Shown here in pieces: positions 1 through 8,107 of a DNA stretch of 64,000 nucleotides. The position numbers were made by a program, and so were the translations under genes. The DNA is from Sphingopyxis panaciterrae (GTDB lineage Bacteria > Pseudomonadota > Alphaproteobacteria > Sphingomonadales > Sphingomonadaceae). Each line of letters opens with the position of its first letter. Within the stretch, counting starts at the first letter, position 1. The notes below the pieces were generated by a model, which saw only the letters and a list, made by a program, of their open reading frames with translations, was not told where the DNA came from and did not search any database. The DNA is taken from contig NZ_JAASQN010000001.1 of the NCBI RefSeq assembly GCF_011762125.1, positions 186,001 to 250,000 on the forward strand, in the 5' to 3' direction.

Positions 1-483
1 GGTGATGAAGCGAATGGTCCCGCCGGTCGAACTCGATCCGAACAGCGTGCCTTGCGGCCCGCGCAGGACTTCGACGCGCTGCATGTCGAACAGATCGATG
101 CTCGGCGTGCCGCTGTAGACATCGGTCCGGAAATCGAACGGCGTATCGTTGATATAGACCGCGACCGCCGGCGCGAGGCCGAGATCGGTGCCGAGACCGC
201 GAAGCCCGATGTTGGACTCGCCCGGACCGACGGGCGTGAAGGTCAGGCTGGGCGTATTGCGGACCAGGCTTTCGGTGTCGCGGATTGCCAGGCGCTCGAG
301 CGCCTCGCTGCCAAAGGCGGTCACCGCCTGCGGCACGTCCTGAAGCCGGCTTTCGCGCCGCTGGGCGGTCACGACAATGTCGCCGCCCGACCCTTCGCCG
401 GTGCCGGCTTCGCTCTGCGCATATGCCGGCGGGGCAAGGACGCAGCCCGTCAGCAAGGAAATCATCATGGTCCGCTTCAACAT
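1..483 (-). CDS. TonB-dependent receptor, N-terminal part (runs off the window)
   Basis: Outer-membrane active transporter; only the first 161 codons are present because the gene continues past base 1. Translation from the ATG at 483 gives a signal peptide (MLKRTMMISLLTGCVLAPPAYA, cleaved before Q), then a TonB-box-like stretch (DIVVTAQRRESRLQDVPQAV) and the start of the plug domain, including the family-typical VEVLRGPQGTLFG. It lies 56 bp downstream of the Fe/2-oxoglutarate oxygenase gene on the same strand, so both are probably in one operon with the MFS and amidohydrolase genes. The substrate cannot be told from this fragment. An uptake role for the substrate of the neighbouring enzymes is inferred from position. 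Confidence 0.9.
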   Translation of the reverse strand, partial: MLKRTMMISLLTGCVLAPPAYAQSEAGTGEGSGGDIVVTAQRRESRLQDVPQAVTAFGSEALERLAIRDTESLVRNTPSLTFTPVGPGESNIGLRGLGTDLGLAPAVAVYINDTPFDFRTDVYSGTPSIDLFDMQRVEVLRGPQGTLFGSSSTGGTIRFIT

Positions 484-539
484 ATCAATCCCTCTCGATT
501 ATTTTCTTGTTTCGGCGTCGATCCGCCGCGCGGCACCCT

Positions 540-1325
540 TTACGGCGCCGCAAGCACTTCGGTGCGGCCGAGCCCGTTTTGCTTGACCGTGTCCGCGTAA
601 ATGAAACCAGGCTCGCGATGGTAGCTGAGCAGCGCGATGATCCGCTGCGTGTTTCCGGCAACCTCGGTCACGCGGTGCAACGCCCGGCGGCCGCGGAAGA
701 GCAGCAGGGTACCCGCCCCGACCTTCTGAAGGCGGGTTCGGGGCGACGCGCCGTCGAGAATGGCGTGGATATCCTCGGGCGGCGCATCGTCGACGCCGGG
801 GGCATATTCGAACGCGCCGCCGGTTTCGGCCTCCTGGAGCAACAGCGAGACGACGAAGTCATTGTCGTCGAAATGCCAGCCCTGCTGATCGCCCACGCCC
901 ATATAGGTGAGGTTGATGTTGATCAGCGGATCGGCGATCGTGTGGAGGCTGTCGATGTCCAGCGCGTCGCGGACGAGCGACATCAGCTCTTCCGATTCAT
1001 AGAAGCGGCGCAGCGCGCCGGCCGAATCGAGCAGGTCCGACCCCAATATCCACATCGAATAGGGCGAGGTGCGGCTGCGCAGTTCTTCGTCGGCAACGGC
1101 CGCGATCGGGCCTTGCGGGTTGAAGCCGAGCCGCTGGTCCCGGCGGTAGGCGAGGGGGAATTTCGCGGCGGCTTCGGCCACCATCTCGGCCAGCGCATCG
1201 GGCGCGATGAAACCGGGAAAGGCGGCCGCGCCATCCGCTCCGAGCTGGCTGGCGGCCCGGTCGACGATCGCGGCACGACGATCGGGATCGGACAGGGGAT
1301 ATAGCGTGGCGTTGACGATCGACAT
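540..1325 (-). CDS. Non-haem Fe(II)/2-oxoglutarate-dependent oxygenase, HalD/BesD/ArpA-like
   Basis: A 261-residue protein resembling the ArpA/HalD-BesD group of 2-oxoglutarate oxygenases. The facial triad is visible as H151-x-D153 (in WHFDDNDF) and H217 (in RRALHRVTEV), and R228 is a likely 2-oxoglutarate ligand. In BesD-type halogenases the aspartate is replaced by glycine to admit chloride. Here D153 is kept, so hydroxylation or another oxygenation is more likely than halogenation. The start at 1325 is preferred over an upstream in-frame ATG because GTCAGGAG precedes it by a good spacing. It sits between the MFS gene (118 bp upstream gap) and the TonB receptor. Family assignment is fairly firm; the substrate (free amino acid or small peptide by family analogy) is unknown. 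Confidence 0.75.
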   Translation of the reverse strand: MSIVNATLYPLSDPDRRAAIVDRAASQLGADGAAAFPGFIAPDALAEMVAEAAAKFPLAYRRDQRLGFNPQGPIAAVADEELRSRTSPYSMWILGSDLLDSAGALRRFYESEELMSLVRDALDIDSLHTIADPLININLTYMGVGDQQGWHFDDNDFVVSLLLQEAETGGAFEYAPGVDDAPPEDIHAILDGASPRTRLQKVGAGTLLLFRGRRALHRVTEVAGNTQRIIALLSYHREPGFIYADTVKQNGLGRTEVLAAP

Positions 1326-1444
1326 GAAGGCTCCTGACAAAGACGGCCGGAAGAAATCCGCTCCATGAGATAATCGCATGCATGGAGCCTGCCGCCAGAA
1401 GAGTATTTCTGTGTTAGCATCTCGAAATGTGATGGATCAGAATC

Positions 1445-2602
1445 TCAATCGGCCGGACGGGCGCGCAAGCTGACCGTCCCTGCGACGGCAAGGACGACGC
1501 ACAGGAGGCAAAAGGCTCCAACGGCACCAAGCGACAGATTCTGGAGCAGCAGCCCGCCGATCGCCGGCCCGATCGCGAGGCCGCCGCCGGTCACCGCCGG
1601 GGTCAGCGCGATCAGCCGCCCGTCGCGGTCGACCGATGCCAGCAGGCCGAATTGAAACGCATATTGAAAGGGCCAGGCAAAGGCGAACAGGCTGACCGAA
1701 AGGATGAAGGGCGCGGTGCCGGACAGGAACGCAAGCCCCCCGACACCGGCGACGAGGAGGCCGAGCCCCGACAACAGGCCGACGGTCCGCGGCAGGCGAT
1801 CGGCCACCACGCTCGCGACGAGCGAACCCGCGAGGCTGCCGAACGCCGAAACGGACAGCGCGAAGGCGACCGTCCCGGGCGCGAGCCCCTTGCCGATGCC
1901 GATGCGTTCGAGAAACGGCCACAGCGAGGCCATGCCGACGAAATAGAGGAGGATGCACCCCAGCGCGCCAATGACAAGCGGGTTGGCGGACAGCCGGCTC
2001 TGACGCACTCTCCCCGGCGCCGGCTGCGCCCTGCCGATGACGGGGGCAAGCCAGAAGCCGGGAAGGGCGATCAGAGACAGGATCAGGAAAAGCCAGGGCC
2101 ATCCCAGACTGGCCGCGATCCAGCCAAAGCTGCCCATGCCGACCATGCCGACGATCGACTGGCCCGCGAAATAGATGCTGATGCTGCGCTCGGGGCGCGT
2201 CGACCGGCCCATCGCCGCATAGCAGATTCCGCCGACCACGCCTTCACCCAGCCCGGAGAGGAAGCGGGTCGCCGCGACATAGCCATAATGGTCGTCGAGC
2301 ATGGTCAGCAAATTGCCGGCGATCATCACCGCAAGAGCGGCGCGAATGACTGCGGCCCAGCCAAAGCGGGCCGTAATCAGCGGGCATAGCAAGCTGCCGA
2401 TCAGGATGCCGCCCATGTTCAGTGCGGCGATCGTGCCTGCCCCGGCGACGCCGTAGCCAAACCGGTCCGCGAACACGCCCACCATCACGGGCAGGACCGC
2501 CGGCAGCGTTGCCGCCGCCACGCCCAGATAGATCGCGGCCCATGTCGAGAAGGGGGGTGTCGAGGCGGGAGGCGTCGACGCGGGCGCCATTTGCGCCGTC
2601 AT
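1445..2602 (-). CDS. Major facilitator superfamily transporter
   Basis: A 385-residue polytopic inner-membrane protein with about 12 hydrophobic segments in two halves, separated near the middle by a basic loop (around GRAQPAPGRVRQSR). It has MFS-like glycine-rich helices and an RFLSGLGEG segment. The frame stays open far upstream (to 3175), but the upstream translation is arginine-rich non-protein-like sequence lying antisense-of-frame within the amidohydrolase gene. The real start is the ATG at 2602, which overlaps the amidohydrolase stop as ATGA, so the two are translationally coupled. Likely an importer or exporter of the peptide or amide handled by the neighbouring enzymes (inference). 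Confidence 0.85.
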   Translation of the reverse strand: MTAQMAPASTPPASTPPFSTWAAIYLGVAAATLPAVLPVMVGVFADRFGYGVAGAGTIAALNMGGILIGSLLCPLITARFGWAAVIRAALAVMIAGNLLTMLDDHYGYVAATRFLSGLGEGVVGGICYAAMGRSTRPERSISIYFAGQSIVGMVGMGSFGWIAASLGWPWLFLILSLIALPGFWLAPVIGRAQPAPGRVRQSRLSANPLVIGALGCILLYFVGMASLWPFLERIGIGKGLAPGTVAFALSVSAFGSLAGSLVASVVADRLPRTVGLLSGLGLLVAGVGGLAFLSGTAPFILSVSLFAFAWPFQYAFQFGLLASVDRDGRLIALTPAVTGGGLAIGPAIGGLLLQNLSLGAVGAFCLLCVVLAVAGTVSLRARPAD

Positions 2603-3846
2603 GCCGGCCGTGGCTTGCGCTTGTGGAGCCGGCCCGCCTTCATGATCGCGCGCAGGCGCCGGCCATCTTCGGCGAGCAGCGCAATATCCTCGAGCGGGTC
2701 GCCGTCGACGACGAGCAGGTCTGCCACGGCGCCCGGAACGACGCGGCCGAGGTCGGGCCGCCCCAATATCTCGGCGCCGGTGACCGTTGCCGATCGCAAG
2801 ATCGCAGCGGCCGGCTGAACCTCGCGGCGATAGACGAATTCGCGCGCCTGCATGTCGAACACGTCGCCGGGCAGGTCGGTGCCGAAACCCAGCGGGACGT
2901 CCGCGCGCCATGCGGTCTCGAAGCCCTGCATTGCAAGGTGGGCAATCTCCTTTGCCTTCGCCGCCGCCGTCGCGGGCAGGCCGAGCGTATCGCCGCGCTC
3001 GGACAGCGCCATCACCACCGACAGGGTCGGCACAGCAAAGCCGCCGGCGTCGCGCAGCGCCGCGGCGGCTTCCGGTGAGATCAGCGTCGCATGCTCGACG
3101 GTCCGCACCCCCAGCAGCGCGGCGCGCATCACCGCCTCGGCGGTGTGGGCATGCGCCGCGACATAGCGGCGCCACCGCGCCGCCTCCTCAACCGCGGCCT
3201 GCACTTCGTCATCGGTGAACTGCTGCATCCAGATGGGATCGGTGGGCGAAAGCACACCGCCCGACAGCATGATCTTGATACAGTGCGCGCCCATGCGCAA
3301 TTCCTCGCGCGCGGCGCGGCGCACTTCGTCGGCGCCGTCGACGACATGCGCGATCATGGTCATCCGGCTGCACCCGCACGGCTCGACATCCTCATGGCTG
3401 GGGCGCATGTCGCCATGACCGCCGGTCATCGAAAGCGTGCGGCCGGCATAGAAGAGGCGTGGCCCGGGGATGAGCCCATCTTCGATCGCCTGCGCGAGGC
3501 CATGATCGCCGCCGCCGACATCGCGCAGGCTGGTAAACCCGCAATCGAGCGCGTGTCGCAGCATCCGCGCGGCATGGGCCGCGGAATAGGTCGCCGGATG
3601 ATCGAGAAGCTGGACCGCGTTGGCGCTCGAAAGCCGGGCATGGATATGGACATCGATCAGGCCGGGGATCAGGGCGCCGCCGCGAACATCGATGATATCC
3701 GCATTGGCGACGCGCGCCGGGCCGCTATCGACCGCCGCGATCCGGCCGTTTTCGACCACCACATGGCAATCCTCGCGATAACCGTCGGCACTCTCGTTCA
3801 ACACGCGGGCATTTTCGAATGCGATGATCGCCAACTTGTCCCCCAT
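2599..3846 (-). CDS. Metal-dependent amidohydrolase, COG1228 (prolidase/imidazolonepropionase-like)
   Basis: A 415-residue amidohydrolase-superfamily enzyme without a signal peptide, so cytoplasmic. The metal-site motifs are in order: H67-x-H69 (DVHIHA), a lysine in HCIKIMLSGG, later histidines in AAHAHT and VEHA, and the aspartate in GFGTDLPG. The RPSHEDVEPCG segment and overall pattern resemble COG1228 dipeptidases that cleave Xaa-Pro and related dipeptides (family knowledge). The start at 3846 is chosen because the longer ATG at 3882 lies across the divergent promoter. No strong Shine-Dalgarno is visible. It is the first gene of a minus-strand operon with the MFS gene (ATGA overlap) and is divergent from a LysR regulator. 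Its exact substrate is unknown; a proline-containing peptide is plausible because a proline-iminopeptidase-like hydrolase lies nearby. Confidence 0.75.
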   Translation of the reverse strand: MGDKLAIIAFENARVLNESADGYREDCHVVVENGRIAAVDSGPARVANADIIDVRGGALIPGLIDVHIHARLSSANAVQLLDHPATYSAAHAARMLRHALDCGFTSLRDVGGGDHGLAQAIEDGLIPGPRLFYAGRTLSMTGGHGDMRPSHEDVEPCGCSRMTMIAHVVDGADEVRRAAREELRMGAHCIKIMLSGGVLSPTDPIWMQQFTDDEVQAAVEEAARWRRYVAAHAHTAEAVMRAALLGVRTVEHATLISPEAAAALRDAGGFAVPTLSVVMALSERGDTLGLPATAAAKAKEIAHLAMQGFETAWRADVPLGFGTDLPGDVFDMQAREFVYRREVQPAAAILRSATVTGAEILGRPDLGRVVPGAVADLLVVDGDPLEDIALLAEDGRRLRAIMKAGRLHKRKPRPA

Positions 3847-3929
3847 CGGTCTTGACTGAAGGGGGCAGCCTAGGCGCGGCACGGCCGTCCCGTAACAAGA
3901 GAAATGTGGACACTCGATGCCTTTTTGAT
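3847..3929. promoter_or_regulatory. Divergent promoter region, amidohydrolase operon / lysR
   Basis: An 83-bp spacer between the divergently read amidohydrolase and LysR genes. This is the usual place for a LysR-type operator controlling both directions. No convincing T-N11-A palindrome or sigma-70 hexamers could be singled out, so the call rests on gene arrangement only. Confidence 0.45.
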
Positions 3930-4868
3930 ATGAAGACGGCGATGAGGAGCCTGCGCCAATCCCTGCCCCCGCTGAACGCGCTCGCCGTGTTTGAAGCGGC
4001 GGCGCGGCATCGCAGCTTCACGCGCGCGGCGGCCGAGCTCAATATCGCGCAGTCGGCGGTCAGCCGCCACGTATCGAATTTGGAAGCGGATCTTGGCGTC
4101 ACGCTTTTCATGCGAAGCGGTAACCGGCTTGCGCTCACCGGGGCGGGGGAAACGCTGGCCGACGCGATCCTGTCCGGGCTTGGCCGTATTCGCGACAGCG
4201 TCGATGCCATCCGCCGCCGGCGCGGTGAAGCGGACAGTTTCACGATCGCCTGCACCTATGCGATGGCGCACGACTGGCTGATGCCGCGGTTCGGCATGTT
4301 GCGCGCGGTGCTGCCCAAGGCGCAGCTCCGGCTGATCACCTCTGACACCTATCAGAGCTTCGATGCCGACGAAGTGGATTTGTCGATCCGCTATGGCGAA
4401 CCGTCTGATTGGCCCGGCCTCAGGCATCGCAAACTTCTGGAAGAAGAAGTTTTCCCCGTTTGCACGCCGGCGATGCTGGCGCAGTTCCCGGGGCTAGCCG
4501 AAGATAGTCCAGAGGCATGGGGCCAAGCGCCGTTGCTGCATTTTGCGCCCGATGCGCAGGGCCGCGTCGATTGGCTCGACTGGTTTGGCGATCTCGGCAT
4601 CGCACCATCGCACGATGGCCCGATGTTCAGTGCTTATACGCCGATGCTGCAGGAAGCGCTGGCGGGGCGCGGCGTCGTGCTCGGCTGGCGCGGTATCGTC
4701 GATCCCTACCTGGAAACGGGCCAGCTGGTGCGTTTGGCGAACCGGTCGATGACCTCGGGGCATGCCTTCTACGTCGTCCACCGCGCCGACGCCTGCGAGG
4801 CCGTGATCGAGGCGGTGATCGAGGTGCTGGTGCATCCCGAACCGCCGGCTGCTCCGGCTATTTCGTGA
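3930..4868 (+). CDS. LysR-family transcriptional regulator (GcvA-like)
   Basis: A 312-residue LTTR. The N-terminal winged helix-turn-helix is clear (about residues 12-70: LNALAVFEAAARHRSF, then AAAELNIAQSAVSRHVSNLE), followed by a periplasmic-binding-like co-inducer domain of normal length. The pattern resembles the GcvA/AmpR branch. The ATG at 3930 is preferred over an upstream in-frame start at 3852 because the latter would add a non-conserved 26-residue leader over the intergenic region; 3942 is an alternative. It is divergent from the amidohydrolase-MFS-oxygenase-receptor genes and probably regulates them. Its 3' end overlaps the convergent hydrolase gene by 11 bp. Confidence 0.88.
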   Translation: MKTAMRSLRQSLPPLNALAVFEAAARHRSFTRAAAELNIAQSAVSRHVSNLEADLGVTLFMRSGNRLALTGAGETLADAILSGLGRIRDSVDAIRRRRGEADSFTIACTYAMAHDWLMPRFGMLRAVLPKAQLRLITSDTYQSFDADEVDLSIRYGEPSDWPGLRHRKLLEEEVFPVCTPAMLAQFPGLAEDSPEAWGQAPLLHFAPDAQGRVDWLDWFGDLGIAPSHDGPMFSAYTPMLQEALAGRGVVLGWRGIVDPYLETGQLVRLANRSMTSGHAFYVVHRADACEAVIEAVIEVLVHPEPPAAPAIS

Positions 4869-5766
4869 CGCTGCCCGCCAGGAAGCGTTCGACTTCGAGC
4901 GCGAATTTCTCCGGCTCCTCGACCTGGGGTGAATGTCCGCTCCGTTCGAAATAGACCAGCCGTGCACCCGGGATGGTTTGGCTGATCTTGTACGCGACTG
5001 TCGGCGAAACATTCGCATCGAAGCGTCCGTTGATGACGAGTGTCGGAACGTCGAGCTTGGCGAGGGCGGGATAAAGGTCGAGCTTCATCGCATCGAGCAT
5101 GACCTCGGTACAGACCTCCTGCGAAAAGGTGCCGGCGTCGCCGCTTTCCAAGGCACGATTGCGCTGGTCGTAATAGGACATGCGGTCATAGGCGTCGATC
5201 GCGATGCATCCCATCTGCCCCGCCGGACTGGAGTCGGGGGGAATGGCGGCGACAATCTCCGGATAAAGCTTGTCGAAGAGAAATTCATGTTCGGCGGGTT
5301 TGGCCGCGCCCGATCCGACCAGAACGAGATGCGCGACATGCCGGGGGTAGCGGGCGGCATAGGCCATCGAAATGATGCCGCCGAATGAATGGCCGAGCAG
5401 ATCGATCCGTTCGACCTTCAACTGCTGCCGCAACGCTTCGAGATCGCGGACCATGCGATCGACAGTCATATCTTCGGGACTTCGGGCCGGGGGCGATTTG
5501 CCGGTGCCACGCTGGTCGTAGAAGATGATTTGGCGACGCGCGGACATTTCCTTCCACGCCGGCGCATTGATGAGATAGCTGTGGTCGAAGCCGGGTCCGC
5601 CATTGACGGCGACCAGCGGGACCTCGCCCGGCGCACCGATCGCAACGTGATAAAGCGTCTCGCCATGCGGATCCGGCGATGTCGGCTGGTGCGCAGAGGC
5701 AAGGCCCGGCGCGGCGAGGCCGAGGCAAAGCGCAAGGACAAGATGGCGCGGCTTGCGGACGGTCAT
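4858..5766 (-). CDS. Secreted alpha/beta hydrolase, proline iminopeptidase-like (S33)
   Basis: A 302-residue alpha/beta-hydrolase with a signal peptide (about residues 1-25, ending GLASA before HQ), so periplasmic. S33-type features: NGGPGF oxyanion motif near residue 55, DQRGTGKS near 84, nucleophile elbow GHSFGG with S127, an aspartate in NGRFDAN and the histidine in RSGHSPQ. The start at 5766 has GGAGAG just upstream; the frame extends to 5850 without a better site. Prolyl aminopeptidases and several amide or ester hydrolases share these motifs, so the substrate is unproven. Proximity to a COG1228 amidohydrolase suggests that both act on proline-type peptides (inference). Confidence 0.8.
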   Translation of the reverse strand: MTVRKPRHLVLALCLGLAAPGLASAHQPTSPDPHGETLYHVAIGAPGEVPLVAVNGGPGFDHSYLINAPAWKEMSARRQIIFYDQRGTGKSPPARSPEDMTVDRMVRDLEALRQQLKVERIDLLGHSFGGIISMAYAARYPRHVAHLVLVGSGAAKPAEHEFLFDKLYPEIVAAIPPDSSPAGQMGCIAIDAYDRMSYYDQRNRALESGDAGTFSQEVCTEVMLDAMKLDLYPALAKLDVPTLVINGRFDANVSPTVAYKISQTIPGARLVYFERSGHSPQVEEPEKFALEVERFLAGSVTK

Positions 5767-5975
5767 GGGCTCTCTCTCCAAAAAATCGGTCGTCCCAGCG
5801 ATTAGGAAGGAAGCCGATATATGGCGACCGCAAAGATCAGATGCACGCATGACAACAGGCTATGCAGTGGATCGTCGACGGCCGTCATCCCGGACCGAAT
5901 TGCGAACCGCTACGCAGCCTAAGATGTCCGTTTCCGATCATTTCAGTTCGAAAGCGGACGGGCCGCAAACCGCCG

Positions 5976-6950
5976 TTACCGGTCGCGGCGCATCTGCCGA
6001 AGTTCCTCGTTGCTTTCGGACAAGCGAAGCGCCTGCTTTCTGGCGTAAAGCGCGGCGCCATGGCCCGGGGCAAACCGCGGCTCGACGAACCGGAATTCCT
6101 TTTCCTCCAACGCTTCCAGAAACGGGCGGCGGACCAGCGGTTCCTGGCTCAGCACGCCGCCGGACCATGATATCGATACTGGCATCCCATCGGGGAAACC
6201 GAGGCTTTTTCTCAGCGCGCCCGCAATCGCCGCGAGCTCTGCGGCCGCGGCGTTGAGGATCGCGGCCGCGCCCCGATCGCCTTCCGCCGCCGCTTTGGAC
6301 ACGACGCTGGCGAGACCGGCGATTTCGCCGCGGCCCATCCGGTCGGTTCCCATGATGCGCTCGCACAGCTCCAGATCGTGATCCAACGACAGGGCATCGA
6401 CAATCCGGTCGTGCAGAACATCCTTGGGTGCGCGGCCGTCGCTCATCCGCGCGAACAGCGCCAGTCCCTGCACGGCGATCCAATAGGCCGATCCTTCGTC
6501 GCCGAAGACCTCGCCCCATCCGCCCGCGCGCGCGGATTGGCCCTCGCGTTCGCCATAGCCGATCGATCCCGTGCCCGCGACGATATTGATCCCGTCCTCG
6601 CAGCCCAGCGAGCCCGCCCAGCCGCAGATCATGTCGTTGCCGCACAGATAGCGATCATGTCCGAGCAGGCGGGCGCAGGCGGCGTCCAGCTGCGGATCGA
6701 TGACGCCGTCCTCGCCATAGGCTGGCAGGCCGAAAAAACTATGGTCGAGCGCCGCAGGTGTGACCCCTAGCGTATCACAGACCGCCATGATCCCTTGGTC
6801 GAGGCGGCGCACCGCCTCGTCGACGCCGACCTGCAGATGATAGGTCGTGCCGGTGACGGCGCGCGCGATGACCGCGCCCGCCGCGTCGATGCAAACGAAC
6901 TCGGTCTTGGTGCCGCCGCCGTCGACGCCGAGGAAGATGCCGCCGGTCAT
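5976..6950 (-). CDS. agaK: BadF/BadG/BcrA-type N-acetylhexosamine kinase (likely GalNAc kinase)
   Basis: A 324-residue ASKHA-fold sugar kinase. The phosphate-1 loop is LGVDGGGTKTEF (residues 7-18), and later motifs include NIVAGTGSIGYG and WGEVFGDEGSAYW, typical of N-acetylglucosamine kinase-like BadF/BadG proteins. It should phosphorylate the imported amino sugar at C6. The frame extends far upstream (to 7874) only as out-of-frame noise. The ATG at 6950 overlaps the stop of the SIS gene as ATGA, which fixes the start and implies coupling. Linkage with AgaS- and AgaZ-type genes under a DeoR-family regulator makes GalNAc more likely than GlcNAc as the substrate; the symbol is assigned on that context. 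Confidence 0.75.
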   Translation of the reverse strand: MTGGIFLGVDGGGTKTEFVCIDAAGAVIARAVTGTTYHLQVGVDEAVRRLDQGIMAVCDTLGVTPAALDHSFFGLPAYGEDGVIDPQLDAACARLLGHDRYLCGNDMICGWAGSLGCEDGINIVAGTGSIGYGEREGQSARAGGWGEVFGDEGSAYWIAVQGLALFARMSDGRAPKDVLHDRIVDALSLDHDLELCERIMGTDRMGRGEIAGLASVVSKAAAEGDRGAAAILNAAAAELAAIAGALRKSLGFPDGMPVSISWSGGVLSQEPLVRRPFLEALEEKEFRFVEPRFAPGHGAALYARKQALRLSESNEELRQMRRDR

Positions 6951-8107
6951 GTGCCCGGCGCGTGAATCCGCACGCCCTGGACGACGCGGTTGACGGTGCC
7001 GCTCGCATTGGGGCGGTCGGGGGTGAGCCCGAGCGCCAGCGAAACGTGCAGGCCGAACAGCTGCGCCGGAACGATGAACGGGAACAGCAGGTCGGCGTCG
7101 CCCGCGCCTGCCATGCCGGCAATCGCCACCTCGGCATCGTCGCCGGGTTGGGCGGAGACCATCACGACCGCGCCGCTGTGGCCGTCGCTGCGCAGTTCCT
7201 GGACGATGTCGAGGTCGTAGAGGCGGGTCAGCGGATCGTTGGAGACAAAAACCACGGCGAGCGTCTCGGCATTGATGATGGTCTTGGGACCATGGCGAAA
7301 ACCGAGCGCCGTGTCGAACGCCGTCACCACCGCGCCATCGCTCAATTCCATGAGCTTCAGCGCCGCTTCGCGCGCCAGGCCCTTGAACACACCGCTGCCG
7401 AGGTAGACCACGCGCCGAAAGCCGCGGCCCGCCAGGTCGGCGACCAAAGGTTCGGCGTGCGCGACCATGGCTTGCACCGCCGCGGCGATCGCCTCGACCC
7501 GGCCGTCCAGCCTGTCGATTCCGCTGAGGATCGAGAGCGCGGCGAGCATCATCGCACTGAAGCTGGAGGTCATGGCGAAGCCGCGGTCGTGCGTCGCCTC
7601 GGGCAGCACGACGACGTGGATGTTGTCGCCTTGCCGCTGCCCCAACGCGCCTTCGGCATTGCAGGTGACGATGAGGTGGAAGGCTTCGTCGACATGCGCG
7701 TCCACCAGGTCGGCGGCGGCGATACTTTCGGGGCTGCTGCCCGAACGGCCGAAGGAGACGAGCAGCGTCGGCGCGTCGCGGCGGAGGTGAAGGGTCGGGC
7801 CGCTGACGATATCGGTGGTCGCGATCGCCTCGACCGTCCGGCCGAGCTCGCGCGACAGCCACGGCGCCAAGCATTCGCCGATGAAGGCGGAAGTGCCGGC
7901 GCCGGTCAGGACGACGCGCAGGTCGGGGCGGGCAAGCAGCGGCGCCACGAAGGCTTCGATCGCCGCCTTGTTCGCACGGAGCAACGCCTGGGTTGCGCGC
8001 AACGTCTCCGGCTGCTGCGCGATTTCCCGGCGGGTGAAGGGCTCGGCATCATCGTCCGGGGTTTCGGGGGCCAGCAAGGCGTCAGGCATCGGGGTGGCAA
8101 GCTCCAT
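6947..8107 (-). CDS. agaS: AgaS-type SIS-domain sugar isomerase/deaminase
   Basis: A protein of about 386 residues with two SIS domains: VVLTGAGTSAFIGE then LVSFGRSGSSPES in the first, and VVYLGSGVFKGLAREAALK then GFRHGPKTIIN in the second. AgaS proteins convert galactosamine-6-phosphate to tagatose-6-phosphate with release of ammonia (family knowledge). The ATG at 8107 overlaps the agaZ-like gene by 26 bp; an in-frame ATG at 8089 would overlap by 8 bp and is an alternative. No strong Shine-Dalgarno decides between them. It is followed directly by the sugar kinase (ATGA). Length is close to the roughly 384 residues normal for the family. Confidence 0.85.
   Translation of the reverse strand: MELATPMPDALLAPETPDDDAEPFTRREIAQQPETLRATQALLRANKAAIEAFVAPLLARPDLRVVLTGAGTSAFIGECLAPWLSRELGRTVEAIATTDIVSGPTLHLRRDAPTLLVSFGRSGSSPESIAAADLVDAHVDEAFHLIVTCNAEGALGQRQGDNIHVVVLPEATHDRGFAMTSSFSAMMLAALSILSGIDRLDGRVEAIAAAVQAMVAHAEPLVADLAGRGFRRVVYLGSGVFKGLAREAALKLMELSDGAVVTAFDTALGFRHGPKTIINAETLAVVFVSNDPLTRLYDLDIVQELRSDGHSGAVVMVSAQPGDDAEVAIAGMAGAGDADLLFPFIVPAQLFGLHVSLALGLTPDRPNASGTVNRVVQGVRIHAPGT

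Noticed and set aside
540-1325. Possible radical halogenase (BesD/HalD)
   Set aside because: The metal-binding aspartate (D153) that halogenases replace by glycine is present, so a hydroxylase-type reaction is more likely.
1445-3175. 576-codon frame that would fuse about 190 extra residues to the MFS transporter
   Set aside because: The extra part is arginine-rich noise overlapping the amidohydrolase gene; the ATG at 2602 with ATGA overlap is the natural start.
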